From Sphingomonas sp. Leaf412 (GTDB taxonomy: Bacteria; Pseudomonadota; Alphaproteobacteria; Sphingomonadales; Sphingomonadaceae): a stretch of DNA of 64,000 nucleotides. Made by a program: the position numbers and the translations under genes. The notes beneath the pieces are model-generated. The model saw only the letters and a list, made by a program, of their open reading frames with translations. It had not been told where the DNA came from and did not search any database. The stretch's first letter is position 1. Each line of letters begins with the position of its first letter. The stretch is from contig NZ_LMQP01000001.1 of NCBI RefSeq assembly GCF_001425405.1, forward strand, positions 325,652 to 389,651. The letters are read 5' to 3'. Positions 35,832 to 45,711 of this stretch are shown here, piece after piece.

Positions 35832-37142
35832 TCAGGCCGCCGCGACCGGTTCCGGGTCGGGCAGCGCGTTGGTCGGCTTCGCCCCCCACAGCGCGTAGAA
35901 CAGGATGTACAATTCGCACACCGCGGTCAGCAGGAAGGACGTCTGCAATCCGTAGCGATCCGCCAGCCAGCCCTGCACGACCACCAGCGCACCGCCCGCG
36001 ATCGCCATGATGAGCAGCCCCGACCCCTCCTCGGTCAGCGGGCCCAGGCCGCGGATGCCCAGCGTGAAGATCGTGGGGAACATGATCGAGTGGAACAGCC
36101 CGACCGAGATCAAGGCCCACATCGCCACCGGCCCGGTGGTGAAGACCGCCACCAGCATGACGACGAACGCGCCGACCGAAAATGCCGCCAGGACCGTTTC
36201 CGCCGGGATCTTCTGCATGATCGCGGACCCCGCGAAGCGGCCGACCATCATCCCGCCCCACAGGAACGTCAGGTACCGCCCCGCCTGCTCGTGCGTCAGG
36301 CTGGCGATGTCGGGCTGGCTGACGAAATTCACGAACAGGTTCGCGACCCCGATCTCCGCGATCAGGTAGATGAAGATCGCGGGGATGCCGAACACCAGGT
36401 TGCGATGCTTCCACAGCGAATGGTTCTTGCGATCCGCTTTCGCCACGCGGCTGGTCGCCGTCCCCATGGCCGGAAGCGGAAAGCGCGCGATCACGAAGGC
36501 CAGGACGACCAGCACGATCGCGACGAGGACGTACGGCAGGATCACCGACTGCGCATCCGCCAGCCGCTCCGCCTGCGTCAGCACGACGTCGCCCTGCGCG
36601 GTGCCGCCCTTGGAGCGGCCGAGGATCAGATACGCGCCGAACAGCGGCGCCAGCATCGTGCCCGCCGAATTCATCGCCTGCACCAGGTTCAGCCGCGACG
36701 AGGCGGTGGCGGGCGGACCGATGACCGCGACATAGGGGTTGGCCGCGACCTGCAACAGCGTGATGCCGCTGGCGATCACGAACAGCATCACCAACGTCAC
36801 CCCGTAGGACGGGATGCTCGCCGCCAGCGTCATCCCCGCCGCGCCCGCCGCCATGACGAGCAGGCCGATGACCAGCGATTTCTGATACCCGATCCGCTCG
36901 ATCAGCTTCGCCGAGGGGATCGACGCGAAGAAATAGGCGATGAACCACACGCTTTCGATCAGCGTCGTCTGCGTATAGTTCAGGTCGAACACGCTGCGCA
37001 GGTGGGGCAGCAGCGTGTTGTTGATGACGGTGATGAAGCCCCACATGAAGAACAGGCTGGCCAGCAGGCCCAGCGCCCGGCCATAGCCTCCACCCGGCAA
37101 GGGGGCTGCGGCATGCGGTGCCGGCTGACTGGGTAGCGCCAT
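35832..37142 (-). CDS. sugar MFS transporter (FHS family, fucose/glucose-galactose permease type)
   Basis: A 436-residue permease with twelve predicted helices. The N-terminal [22 protein letters not shown] and the segment [15 protein letters not shown] with [21 protein letters not shown] are signatures of the fucose:H+ symporter subfamily. Likely carries a monosaccharide or sugar acid by proton symport. It precedes the semialdehyde dehydrogenase gene and probably supplies its pathway. Confidence 0.9.
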   Translation of the reverse strand: MALPSQPAPHAAAPLPGGGYGRALGLLASLFFMWGFITVINNTLLPHLRSVFDLNYTQTTLIESVWFIAYFFASIPSAKLIERIGYQKSLVIGLLVMAAGAAGMTLAASIPSYGVTLVMLFVIASGITLLQVAANPYVAVIGPPATASSRLNLVQAMNSAGTMLAPLFGAYLILGRSKGGTAQGDVVLTQAERLADAQSVILPYVLVAIVLVVLAFVIARFPLPAMGTATSRVAKADRKNHSLWKHRNLVFGIPAIFIYLIAEIGVANLFVNFVSQPDIASLTHEQAGRYLTFLWGGMMVGRFAGSAIMQKIPAETVLAAFSVGAFVVMLVAVFTTGPVAMWALISVGLFHSIMFPTIFTLGIRGLGPLTEEGSGLLIMAIAGGALVVVQGWLADRYGLQTSFLLTAVCELYILFYALWGAKPTNALPDPEPVAAA

Positions 37143-37185
37143 CGATCATCCTTCCTGTCGAGACGCGGCGATCCCTGCCGACGCG

Positions 37186-37199
37186 TCGGATTTGTCCGA
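37186..37199. promoter_or_regulatory. operator candidate TCGGA-N4-TCCGA before the transporter gene
   Basis: Perfect 5-bp inverted repeat 44 bases before the transporter start. On the minus strand an AT-rich TTATAT at 37202-37207 could be the -10 of the same promoter, putting the palindrome near the transcription start. The FCD-type GntR regulator encoded nearby is a possible binder. Confidence 0.4.
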
Positions 37200-37338
37200 T
37201 GATATAACGGCCGGATCGCCGGGTCCAGTCGCCCCGCTACCCGCATCGACATTCGCTCGACCACCCGCCCGCGGCGGTCGCGGGCGGCGGAAGAAGGCGC
37301 AGGGCCGCGGCGCATCCCGATGATGCAGCCGTCCCTTC

Positions 37339-39105
37339 CTAAGGCAGGGGGTACGGCCCCTTGCCACCTTCGGCAATGAAGCGGTCCGCGCGCGCATCGA
37401 CCAGCGGCAACGGCACCGATCCCAGGCTCAGCATCGCATCGTGGAAGGCGCGGATGTCGAACTTCCCGCCCAGCGCCTTTTTCGCCCGGTCGCGCGCGGA
37501 CAGGAACGCCAGCTCGCCCATGTAATAGCTCAGCGCCTGCCCCGGCCAGCCGATGTAGCGATCGACCTCGGTCGTCACCTCGTGGTCGGACAGCGCCGTA
37601 TTGTCGCGCAGATAGGCCTGCGCCCGGTCGCGCGACCATCCCTTCGCATGGATGCCGGTGTCGATCACCAGCCGCGCGGCGCGCCACATCTGGTAGCTGA
37701 GCATCCCGAACACCTCGTACGGCGTCTCGTACATGCCCATGTCCTCGCCCAGCGCCTCGCAATACAGCGCCCATCCTTCCCCGTACGCCGAGATGTACGT
37801 GTCGCGACGATAATCGGGCAGGCCCTCCAGCTCCGCGGCGAACGACATCTGCCACGAATGGCCCGGCGCGCTTTCGTGCAGCGTCAGCGCGGGCAGCGAA
37901 TACAGGCCGCGCGCGGGCAGATTGTAGGTGTTGACCAGATACACCCCCGGCCCGCCGCGCCCGCTGGTGTAGAAGGGCGCGATGTCCGCGGGCACCGGCC
38001 GGATGGCGAACCGCCCGCGCGGCAGCCGCCCGAACCAGTCCGCCGCCTTCCCGTCGAACGTCTTGGCGATCCACGCCGCGCGGTTCAGCAGGTCCTGCGG
38101 CGAGGTGGCGTAGAAGCGCGGATCGGTGCGCAGATGCGTCAGGAACGACGGCAGGTCGCCCTTCCACTTCACCTGTGCCATCACCGTGCGCATCCGCGCC
38201 TGGATCGCAGCGACCTCGCGCAGGCCCAGCGCATGCACCTGCTCCGCGGTCATGTCGCGGGTGACGTATTCGCGGACCTTCGAATCGTAATAGGCGCGCC
38301 CGTCGGGCAGGTCGCGCGCCGCCAGCGTCGCGCGCGCGCCGGGGATGTAGGTGTCGCGCAGGAACGCCAGCAACGTCGCATGCGCGGGGACCGCGGCGGA
38401 CGCGATCACGCGCCGCGCCTCGTCGCGCAACGCCGCCTGCCGGGCCGCGGGGATGGTCGCGGGCAGGTCGACGAAGGGCGCGTAGAAGGGGGATGTGTTG
38501 CCCGCCCCCGCGGCCACGATCTCCGCCACGCCCGCGTCGCGCCCTTGCAGCGTCACCTTCGGCGGCGTGAACCCGCGCGCCAGCCCGGCGCGCATGTTCA
38601 CGATCTGCTGGTCGTAATAGCGCGGCAATTGCGCCAGTCGCGACAAATAGCGGCGCAGCGCGGGCTCGTCGCGATACGTCTCGCGCGCCATGCCCGCGAT
38701 GCCCATCCAGAAGCTGGTGTCCGCGTTCAGCGGCTTTTCGTAGTCGCGGAAGCGCTGCTCGGCCAGCAGCGCCTCCACCTGCGTGCGATAGACCACGTAA
38801 TCCTCGCGCGCCGAGGGCGACAGGGCGCGCGGATCGATCGCGTCCAGCGCGGCGATCGTGGCGGTCCAGCGCGCCAGCTTCGCCGCCTGCGCCCGGGGGC
38901 CGACGTCGGGCAGGCCGGATCGCTCCCGCACGGGCGCATCCTCGTCCGCGCCGCGCAGGGTCTTGCGCCACGCATATTCCGCGTCCGCCAGCCCGCGGAA
39001 GCGCGCGTCGGCGGACGTGCCCGCCTGCGCCGCGGCGGGGGCACGCACCGGCGCGGCCTGTGCCGCCCCCGCCAGCAGCATCGCCAGCGCCGTCGCGATC
39101 GTCAT
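37339..39105 (-). CDS. secreted DUF885 (M32-like metallopeptidase) protein
   Basis: A 588-residue protein with signal peptide (MTIATALAMLLAGAAQAAPV). The DUF885 core shows the zinc-type motif HESAPGHSW near residue 410 and ISAYGEGWALYCEALGEDMG. Members are putative metallopeptidases of unknown substrate. It lies between the regulator and the transporter genes, all on the minus strand; whether it belongs to the sugar-acid function or merely sits there is open. Confidence 0.85.
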   Translation of the reverse strand: MTIATALAMLLAGAAQAAPVRAPAAAQAGTSADARFRGLADAEYAWRKTLRGADEDAPVRERSGLPDVGPRAQAAKLARWTATIAALDAIDPRALSPSAREDYVVYRTQVEALLAEQRFRDYEKPLNADTSFWMGIAGMARETYRDEPALRRYLSRLAQLPRYYDQQIVNMRAGLARGFTPPKVTLQGRDAGVAEIVAAGAGNTSPFYAPFVDLPATIPAARQAALRDEARRVIASAAVPAHATLLAFLRDTYIPGARATLAARDLPDGRAYYDSKVREYVTRDMTAEQVHALGLREVAAIQARMRTVMAQVKWKGDLPSFLTHLRTDPRFYATSPQDLLNRAAWIAKTFDGKAADWFGRLPRGRFAIRPVPADIAPFYTSGRGGPGVYLVNTYNLPARGLYSLPALTLHESAPGHSWQMSFAAELEGLPDYRRDTYISAYGEGWALYCEALGEDMGMYETPYEVFGMLSYQMWRAARLVIDTGIHAKGWSRDRAQAYLRDNTALSDHEVTTEVDRYIGWPGQALSYYMGELAFLSARDRAKKALGGKFDIRAFHDAMLSLGSVPLPLVDARADRFIAEGGKGPYPLP

Positions 39106-39123
39106 GCCCGCCCCTTCGTCATG

Positions 39124-39774
39124 TCATTCCTGCGCCAGCTGCCGCCGCAGGTCGGCCATCGTCTTCGCCACATGCGCGCGCATCAGCAACGCGACATGCG
39201 CCACGTCGCGCGCCAGCCAGCTGTGGAGCAGTTCGGCATGTTCGTCGTTGGCGCGCCGGTCGCGGCCCAGCGGCTCCAGATGCTTGCGGACGTACCGCTC
39301 GCCCATCACGTGCAACCGTTCCAGCACCGTCGCCGTGATCGGTTGCCGCGCCGGACGGATCAGCGCCAGATGGAAGGCGCGGTTGAACGCGCCCACCCCG
39401 TCGCCGTGCGCGTCGGTCACCTCGTCCAGCTGCCCCAGCGTTTCGATCGCGTGGCGCCGCTCCGCCTCGTCCGCGCGCGTCGCCGCCAGGCCGACCATCT
39501 CGGGCTCCAGCTTCAGCCGCAAGGCATAGACTTCTTCCGCCTCCGCGGCGGACAGGTCGCGCACGAAATAGCCGCGATTGGCCTCCGACCGGACCAGCCC
39601 TTCCTGCTCCAGCCGGGTCAGCGCCTCGCGCAGCGGGATCTTGCTGACGCCAAGCTCGGCCGCCAGCGCATCCTGCCGGATCGCGCGATCGCCCGCCACC
39701 GTCCCTGCCAGGATGCGATCGCGGACCAGATCGACCAGCTGGTCCGACAGGTTGCGGATGATGATGCCGCCCAT
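39124..39774 (-). CDS. GntR-family regulator with FCD effector domain
   Basis: A 216-residue transcription factor. The N-terminal winged helix spans DQLVDLVRDRILAGTVAGD to ELGVSKIPLREALTRLEQEGLV; the C-terminal FCD domain has LRLKLEPEMVGLAA and FHLALIRPA with metal-ligand His and Asp. FCD regulators often bind sugar acids or organic acids, fitting the adjoining transporter and dehydrogenase. The ATG at 39774 has AAGGGG upstream; a GTG at 39807 is a weaker alternative. Confidence 0.88.
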   Translation of the reverse strand: MGGIIIRNLSDQLVDLVRDRILAGTVAGDRAIRQDALAAELGVSKIPLREALTRLEQEGLVRSEANRGYFVRDLSAAEAEEVYALRLKLEPEMVGLAATRADEAERRHAIETLGQLDEVTDAHGDGVGAFNRAFHLALIRPARQPITATVLERLHVMGERYVRKHLEPLGRDRRANDEHAELLHSWLARDVAHVALLMRAHVAKTMADLRRQLAQE

Positions 39775-39865
39775 GGGTTGCGCCCCTTCGTACCGGCTGT
39801 GCCCCACGCATGCCGGGCGTGCAACCGCGGAACGCCGGTCGCGCCGCGATCGGGCGGCGCTTCGG

Positions 39866-40936
39866 TCAGTAGGACGGCTGCCGCATCACATAATCCCGCG
39901 TCTCGTACGGCGGGGCCAGCCCCTCCACCCACGCCCCGTGCGCATGGGTCAGCGCGACCAGTTCCATCGGACGATCCCCCGGCCACAGCCGCACGCGGAC
40001 CTCGTGCCGGTGCAGGTCGCGATTGGGCTCCATCATCACCCACGCCAGCGGCCGCGCGGCCGTGGCGCGTGCCCCCGCCGCCGCCATCGCCTCGCGGATG
40101 CGCGCCTGCGTCGCGGGCGGCAGATATTGCCACACGACCGAATGCATCAGCACGCGCGTCACCCCGTCCGCCTGCGGTTCCGCCAGCCGCGCCTCGACCC
40201 AGTCCGCCGCATCGCCCGCATCGAGCGCGACGGGATCGGCGCGGATCATCGCGATCCCCGTCTCCAGCCGGTCGAGCCGCTCCGCCGCATCGACCCACAC
40301 ATATCCCGCCAGCCGCGCCGCCTGCGCCGCGTCGCGCACGTCGACCGGCGCGATATCAACCCCCCGCGCCGACGCGACCGTCACCGATGCGGCGGGCGGC
40401 GGCGGCCCCTTCCAGTCGGGCCGGATGACCAGCGGCGACCCGACCGGCCCGGTTTTCACCCCGCCCAGGTCGAAGCGCATCCGCCCGATCAGCAGGTTCA
40501 ACCCCGCGCTGGACCCGATCTCCAGCACCGCCACGGGCTGCGCCGTCCGCGCGACGACGTGGAGCAGGCCCGTCATCAATCCGGCCGACCGCGCAGCCTC
40601 GTTCGTCTGCGGCGGCCCGTCCAGCCACGGCAGCAGCGCGGCGTCGTGCCGCACCAGCACCGCATCGACATCCCCCGGATCGCCCCCGAACATCCGCGCC
40701 AGGTCCGCATCCCCGCCCGCGCGGTGCAGCGCGTGCAACCCGCCGATCAGCCGCAGGACCAGGGCATCCGCCACCGGCTCCCCCGGCCAGTCCAGCACGC
40801 GCCGCCCGGTCGCGCTCGCCCGCGTGATGCCGGTCCCCAGAGCGCGCGCGATCGCGGCGGTGACGGGCGCGGCCATGGCGTCGCAATAGCCCGCCTGCAC
40901 CGCGAACGCCGCGCGATTGGTCGATTCGTCCGCCAT
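39866..40936 (-). CDS. DUF2332 family protein
   Basis: A 356-residue cytosolic protein of the DUF2332 family. Visible segments are [14 protein letters not shown] (resembling an S-adenosylmethionine-binding glycine loop), [12 protein letters not shown] and [12 protein letters not shown] methyltransferase-like fold is possible but unproven. GGGAGG directly precedes the ATG at 40936, preferred over an ATG 24 bases upstream. It is divergent from hisG. Confidence 0.78.
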   Translation of the reverse strand: MADESTNRAAFAVQAGYCDAMAAPVTAAIARALGTGITRASATGRRVLDWPGEPVADALVLRLIGGLHALHRAGGDADLARMFGGDPGDVDAVLVRHDAALLPWLDGPPQTNEAARSAGLMTGLLHVVARTAQPVAVLEIGSSAGLNLLIGRMRFDLGGVKTGPVGSPLVIRPDWKGPPPPAASVTVASARGVDIAPVDVRDAAQAARLAGYVWVDAAERLDRLETGIAMIRADPVALDAGDAADWVEARLAEPQADGVTRVLMHSVVWQYLPPATQARIREAMAAAGARATAARPLAWVMMEPNRDLHRHEVRVRLWPGDRPMELVALTHAHGAWVEGLAPPYETRDYVMRQPSY

Positions 40937-40998
40937 GTGCGCCTCCCTGCCACGGATCATTGCGCGCCCACCCCCCGCCTCGTAAAGCCCGCGGCGAC

Positions 40999-41646
40999 AT
41001 GGCCGATACGATCGTCATCGCGGTGCCCAAGGGCCGCATCCTGAAAGAGGCGCTCCCGCTCCTCGCCCGCGCCGGCATCGTGCCGGAGGCGGCGTTCGGC
41101 GACGAGGACAGCCGCGCCTTGCGCTTCGCCACGCAGGATGCCGCGATCGAGCTGATCCGCGTCCGCGCCTTCGACGTCGCCACGTTCGTCGCGCACGGCG
41201 CCGCGCAACTCGGGATCGTCGGGTCGGACGTGCTAGCCGAATTCGCCTATCCCGAACTGTACGCGCCCGTGGACCTGGGCATCGGCCATTGCCGCCTGTC
41301 GGTCGCCGAGCCGGTCGACATGGCGGCGCAGGACGATCCCCGCGGCTGGAGCCACGTGCGCGTCGCGACCAAATATCCGCACGTGACGGCGGAGCATTTC
41401 GCGCGCCGCGGGGTGCAGGCGGAATGCATCAAGCTGAACGGCGCGATGGAGTTGGCCCCCACGCTCGGCCTCGCCGCGCGGATCGTCGACCTGGTGTCGT
41501 CGGGCCGCACGCTGAAGGAGAACGGGCTGGTGGAGGTGGAACGGATCATGGACGTGTCCGCGCGCCTCGTTGTGAACCGCGCCGCGATGAAGACCCGCGC
41601 GCATGTCTTCCCGCTGGTCGAGGCGTTTCGCGGGGCGGTTGCATAG
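40999..41646 (+). CDS. hisG: ATP phosphoribosyltransferase, short form
   Basis: A 215-residue His[48 protein letters not shown] (split: [11 protein letters not shown] is the substrate-site segment), and [13 protein letters not shown] for PRPP binding. It starts histidine synthesis from ATP and PRPP. The short form lacks the C-terminal regulatory domain and needs the HisRS-like subunit HisZ, which is not encoded next to it. hisD follows after a palindromic repeat. Confidence 0.95.
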   Translation: MADTIVIAVPKGRILKEALPLLARAGIVPEAAFGDEDSRALRFATQDAAIELIRVRAFDVATFVAHGAAQLGIVGSDVLAEFAYPELYAPVDLGIGHCRLSVAEPVDMAAQDDPRGWSHVRVATKYPHVTAEHFARRGVQAECIKLNGAMELAPTLGLAARIVDLVSSGRTLKENGLVEVERIMDVSARLVVNRAAMKTRAHVFPLVEAFRGAVA

Positions 41647-41652
41647 TCCGAT

Positions 41653-41709
41653 GTGCTCCCGCGAAGGCGGGAGCCCAGTCTGGGTCCCCGCCTTCGCGGG
41701 GACACAAAT
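41653..41709. repeat. dispersed palindromic repeat, family B
   Basis: TGCTCCCGCGAAGGCGGGAG, a CCCAGTCTGGG centre, then CCCCGCCTTCGCGGGGACAC. It fills the gap between hisG and hisD and may affect mRNA ratio of the two genes. Confidence 0.85.
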
Positions 41710-41728
41710 GATGTATTGGGACCGACGA

Positions 41729-43030
41729 ATGATGAAGCTCGACGCCTCCGACCCGGACTTCGAGACGCGGTTCGCCACGCTGGTCGACGACCGCCGCGAG
41801 ACCGCGACTGACGTCGCGCGCGACGTGTCGACGATCATCCGCAGCGTGCGGGACGAGGGCGATGCCGCGGTGCGCGCCTTCACGACGAAGCTGGACCGCC
41901 ACGACCTCGACGACACCGGCTGGCGCGTCGACGCCGCGGCCTGCGCCGCCGCCTTCGAGGCGCTGGAACCCGGCCTGCGCACCGCGCTCGACCTCGCCGC
42001 ATCGCGCATCCGCGCCTATCATGAACGACAGCGGCCGGTGGATACCGCCTATACCGACGCCGCCGGCGTGCGGCTGGGCGCGCGCTGGCGCGCGGTCGAT
42101 GCGGCCGGGATCTACGTCCCCGGCGGACGTGCGGCCTATCCGTCGACGTTGCTGATGAACGCCATCCCCGCGCGCGTCGCGGGGGTGGAGCGGCTGGTCG
42201 TGGTCACGCCGACGCCCGACGGACAGATCAACCCCCTCGTCCTGGCCGCCGCGCATGTGGCGCGCGCGGACGAGGTGTGGCGCATCGGCGGCGCGCAGGC
42301 GATCGCCGCGCTCGCCTACGGCACCAAACGAATCGCGCGCGTCGACGTCGTCACCGGCCCCGGCAACGCCTGGGTCGCGGAGGCGAAGCGGCAGGTGTAC
42401 GGCGTCGTCGGCATCGACATGGTCGCGGGGCCGAGCGAGATCGTCGTCGTCGCGGACGGCGCGAACGATCCCGAATGGACCGCCGCCGACCTGCTGAGCC
42501 AGGCCGAGCACGATCCCACGACGCAATCGATCCTGCTGACCGACGACGCCGCCTTCGCCGACCGCGTCGCCGCCGCGGTGGACCGCCAGCTCGTCGACCT
42601 GCCGACGCGCGAAGTCGCGCGCGTCGCCTGGGCGGACAATGGCGCGATCGTGATCGTGCCGACGCTGGAGGACGCGATCCCGCTGGTCGACCGCCTGGCC
42701 CCCGAACACGTGCAGTTCGCCTGCGACGCGGATCGCGCGCAGTCGCTGTTCGACCGGCTCCGCCACGCCGGCTCCGCCTTCCTGGGACGGCACACGCCCG
42801 AGGCGATCGGGGATTACGTCGCCGGTCCAAACCACGTCCTGCCCACCGGCCGGCGCGCGCGCTTCGCCAGCGGCCTGGGCGTGACGGACTTCATGAAGCG
42901 GACCAGCTTCCTGCAACTGGACGAGACCGCGCTCGCCGAACTCGGCCCCGCCACGATCGCACTGGCGGAGGCGGAGGGCCTGCCCGCGCACGCGCGCTCC
43001 GTGGCGCTGCGGCTGCGGACGAACCGGTAG
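41729..43030 (+). CDS. hisD: histidinol dehydrogenase
   Basis: A 433-residue enzyme of the last two histidine steps (histidinol to histidine, NAD-dependent, zinc). Motifs are AGIYVPGGRAAYPSTLLMNAIPA (parts: YVPGGRAAYPS), RIGGAQAIAALAYGT, VTGPGNAWVAEAKRQ, GIDMVAGPSE, LLSQAEHD and the C-terminal GPNHVLPTGR with FMKRTS. Two adjacent ATGs (41729, 41732) are possible starts. It follows hisG across a repeat. Confidence 0.96.
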   Translation: MMKLDASDPDFETRFATLVDDRRETATDVARDVSTIIRSVRDEGDAAVRAFTTKLDRHDLDDTGWRVDAAACAAAFEALEPGLRTALDLAASRIRAYHERQRPVDTAYTDAAGVRLGARWRAVDAAGIYVPGGRAAYPSTLLMNAIPARVAGVERLVVVTPTPDGQINPLVLAAAHVARADEVWRIGGAQAIAALAYGTKRIARVDVVTGPGNAWVAEAKRQVYGVVGIDMVAGPSEIVVVADGANDPEWTAADLLSQAEHDPTTQSILLTDDAAFADRVAAAVDRQLVDLPTREVARVAWADNGAIVIVPTLEDAIPLVDRLAPEHVQFACDADRAQSLFDRLRHAGSAFLGRHTPEAIGDYVAGPNHVLPTGRRARFASGLGVTDFMKRTSFLQLDETALAELGPATIALAEAEGLPAHARSVALRLRTNR

Positions 43031-43043
43031 GGCGTCTACCCAG

Positions 43044-43069
43044 TTCCTCTCCCCGCACGGGGGGAGGAA
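43044..43069. terminator. hairpin after hisD
   Basis: TTCCTCTCCCCG-CA-CGGGGGGAGGAA is a strong imperfect stem-loop 14 bases after the hisD stop. No T-run follows, so its role as a terminator is uncertain. The CTCTCCCC...GGGGAGAG type is also a widespread repeat. Confidence 0.5.
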
Positions 43070-43131
43070 GCCACCCCGAACCACCACGCAGGGGTGACGA
43101 CCCCGCCCCTTGCGCCTACAGGGCGGCGGCT

Positions 43132-43599
43132 ATGGCCCGTTCCGCACCCCGCTCTCCCGCCCGCTCGCGCGCCCGCGCCGCCGCGCGGCTCGCCGCCGTC
43201 CAGGCGTTGTACCAGCACGACATGGAGGGGACCGCGATCCCCGCGCTGCTCCACGAATTCCACAACCACCGCATCGGCGCGACGATCGAGGACGTCGAAT
43301 ATGCGGAGGCCGACATCCAGTTCTTCGACGACATCGTGACCGGCGCCCATGCCCGCGCGGCGGAGATCGACGCGCTGATCGCGGCGAAGCTGGCGAAGGG
43401 CTGGGCACTCGACCGGCTCGACCGGCCGATGAAGGCGATCCTGCGTGCGGGCACGTACGAGCTGATCGCGCGCGCGGACGTGCCCGCCGCGGCGGCGATC
43501 AGCGAATATGTCGACGTCGCCCACGCCTTCTACGAACGCCGCGAATCGGGCTTCGTCAACGGTCTGCTCGATGCCATCGCGAAGGACGTGCACGGCTGA
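43132..43599 (+). CDS. nusB: transcription antitermination factor NusB
   Basis: A 155-residue NusB: basic N-terminus, ARLAAVQALYQHDM, then helices with LDRPMKAILRAGTYELIARADVP (short form: MKAILRAGTYEL) and ISEYVDVAHAFYERRESGFVNG. It binds boxA RNA with S10 in ribosomal RNA antitermination. In many alphaproteobacteria nusB follows ribH; here it follows hisD. The next gene starts two bases after its stop. Confidence 0.93.
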   Translation: MARSAPRSPARSRARAAARLAAVQALYQHDMEGTAIPALLHEFHNHRIGATIEDVEYAEADIQFFDDIVTGAHARAAEIDALIAAKLAKGWALDRLDRPMKAILRAGTYELIARADVPAAAAISEYVDVAHAFYERRESGFVNGLLDAIAKDVHG

Positions 43600-43601
43600 C
43601 G

Positions 43602-43793
43602 ATGGGCGACGTCGTGAATCTCAACCGCCTTCGAAAGGCGAAGGCGCGCGACGACAAGGCGTCGAAAGCCGCGGCGAATCGCGCGCTCCACGGCCGCACG
43701 AAGGCGCAACGAGCGGCCGATGCCGCGGTGGAGGCGCGCCGCGCCGCCTTGCTCGACGGGGCCAGGCTCGATGGGGAAAAGCGCGACGCGTGA
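43602..43793 (+). CDS. DUF4169 family small basic protein
   Basis: A 63-residue, Arg/Lys/Ala-rich protein: MGDVVNLNRLRKAKARDDK, then HGRTKAQRAADAAVEARRA. It matches the DUF4169 family found in alphaproteobacteria, function unknown. Probably a helical protein. It begins two bases after the nusB stop and is likely cotranscribed. Confidence 0.78.
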   Translation: MGDVVNLNRLRKAKARDDKASKAAANRALHGRTKAQRAADAAVEARRAALLDGARLDGEKRDA

Positions 43794-43851
43794 TGCGCGG
43801 CGCGCCGGTTCGTTTGCGGGTGATTTACCTTCTTTCGTCTACGGTTGCGCG

Positions 43852-45614
43852 ATGACGAGCCGGTGGAGGGAGCATGCGAACGCCTGGACCGCGCCACTGG
43901 GCGCGGCGCTCGGCTATTTCGCGCTGGCGACCGCCACGATCGTGCTGACCAGCGACGGTCGCAGCCACGCGACCGTCTGGCCCGCCGATGCGGTCGTGCT
44001 GGCGCTGCTGCTGACGCGTCCGCGCGCGACATGGCCGGCGATCCTGTGGGCGGGATGGCTGGCCAATCTGGCCGCGAACATCGCCACCCGGGGCTGGGGT
44101 CCGTGGCTGGTGCTGTACGGCGCGATCAACATGGCGCAGGTGCTGTTCGCCGCGCACATGCTGCGCCGCCACCGGTGGGAGGGCGGGCTGCTGGCCGACG
44201 GCGCCAGCCTGACGCGCTTCATTCTCTGGGCCGGCCTGGCCGCGCCCGCGATGGGCGGGACGCTGGGGGCGATCGCGGGCGCGATCAATTTCGGCACACC
44301 GCTCGCTCCCTCGGCGCTGCGCTGGTTCGCCAGCAGCGCGCTGGGCCTGCTGATCCTGACGCCGTTCCTGGCCGACATGGTGTCGGGCGAGTACCAGCGC
44401 TGCTTCCGCTCGCGCAGCTGGGCGGGCCGTGCGGAACGCGCCGCCTTGGTCGCGCTGACCGCCGCGGTGGCGCTGTTCGTCTTCACCGGCCCCCCGCTGC
44501 CGATCCTGTTCGCCACCTTCATCCCGCTGATCGTCTCGGCGTTCCGCGTCGGGCGGCTGGGGGTGCAGGCGGGCGTGCTGGTCATCGCGCTGGTCGGCGC
44601 GCTGGCGACGCTGCTCGATTCGGGGCCGTTCGCGACCTTGTCGGGCGATGTCCTGGTGCAGACCTACGCGTTCCAATTCTATCTGGCCGCGCTGACGCTG
44701 ACGGCGCTGCCCGTCGCCGCAGTGGTCGGCGCGCGCCACGACGCGCTGCTGCGGCTGCACGAACGCGAAGAGACGCTGCGGCTGCTGATGGCGCATTCGA
44801 CCGACGTGCTGCTGCGGTTCGATCCCGCGGGCGTGTGCCTGTCGGCGCACGGCCCGATCAACGACCTTTTGGGGATCGGCGCGCGACGGATGGTCGGCTC
44901 GTCGCTGTCGCGCCCCGGCGCGCGGGTGGAACCCGCCGCGGTGGAGGCGTTCGCCGCCGCACTGTCGTCGGGCGCGGTCCGCACCGCCGAACTGGTGCTG
45001 CCGCACCGTCCGGGCGTGACGCTGGAGGCCGCGTTCAAGGCGGTGATCGACGACGGCCATGCGACCTCGGTCGTCGCCACCGTCCGCGACGTCACCGCCC
45101 GCACGCAGGCGGAGGCCGCGTTGCGCCACGCCGCCGATACCGACGGGCTGACCGGCCTGCTCAACCGCGGCGGGTTCGACAAGCGCCTGGCCGCACGGCT
45201 GGCCGCGGCCACGGTCCGGCGACGCTGGCGATGATCGACGTCGACCGGTTCAAGGCGGTCAACGACGCCAACGGGCATCAGGTCGGCGATGCCGTCCTGG
45301 TCGAGATCGCGCGCCGGCTGGCCGCGGGCGTGCGCGGCGACGACGTGGTCGCGCGGCTGGGCGGGGACGAATTCGTCATCCTCTTCGCCTCCGACCATCC
45401 CGACGCGCAGCGCGCCTGCGAACGCATCGCCGACACGGTCGCCCGCCGTCCGGTCCACCACGACGGCAACGTCGCGGTCCTGACCTCGCTCAGCTGCGGC
45501 ATCGCGCCGTGGCGCCCCGGCATGGCCCCCGCCGACCTGATCGGCGCCGCCGACCTGGCGCTGTACGCCGCCAAGCGCGGCGGCCGGAACTGCGTCCGCG
45601 CCGCGACGGGGTGA
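43852..45614 (+). pseudogene. MASE1-PAS-GGDEF diguanylate cyclase gene, frameshifted
   Basis: The first frame encodes a MASE1 membrane sensor (about eight helices, to ~residue 295), a PAS-like domain and the beginning of a GGDEF domain (DTDGLTGLLNRGGFDKRL), then runs into a stop at 45232-45234. The remainder of the cyclase continues in the -1 frame from about 45205: MIDVDRFKAVNDANGHQVGD, an RxxD inhibitory site (RGDD) and an intact GGDEF signature. A single missing base in 45200-45222 would join the two halves exactly. It is either a real inactivating mutation or a sequence error; the catalytic motif itself is untouched. Confidence 0.82.
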
Positions 45615-45686
45615 CACGGGACGGGCGAGACAGGGGCGGGCGAGACACGGGGCGGGCGAGACACGGGGCGGGCGAGACAGGGGGCG
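45614..45686. repeat. tandem repeat of ACACGGGGCGGGCGAG (~4.6 copies)
   Basis: Units of 16, 15, 16 and 16 bases followed by a 10-base partial copy. It begins at the stop codon of the GGDEF gene and ends 25 bases before thiL, so copy number changes could alter spacing between the two genes. Confidence 0.9.
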
Positions 45687-45711
45687 TTCCCGGCGCTAAC
45701 CCTGCCCGCGC

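Noticed and set aside
37441..40428. 995-codon plus-strand frame
   Set aside because: Antisense to the DUF885, GntR and DUF2332 genes, which have clear motifs.
45190..45240. programmed -1 frameshift in the GGDEF gene
   Set aside because: No slippery heptamer or homopolymer is visible at the junction, so a mutation or sequencing error is more likely.
45614..45686. CRISPR array
   Set aside because: The repeat is a 16-bp head-to-tail tandem without unique spacers.
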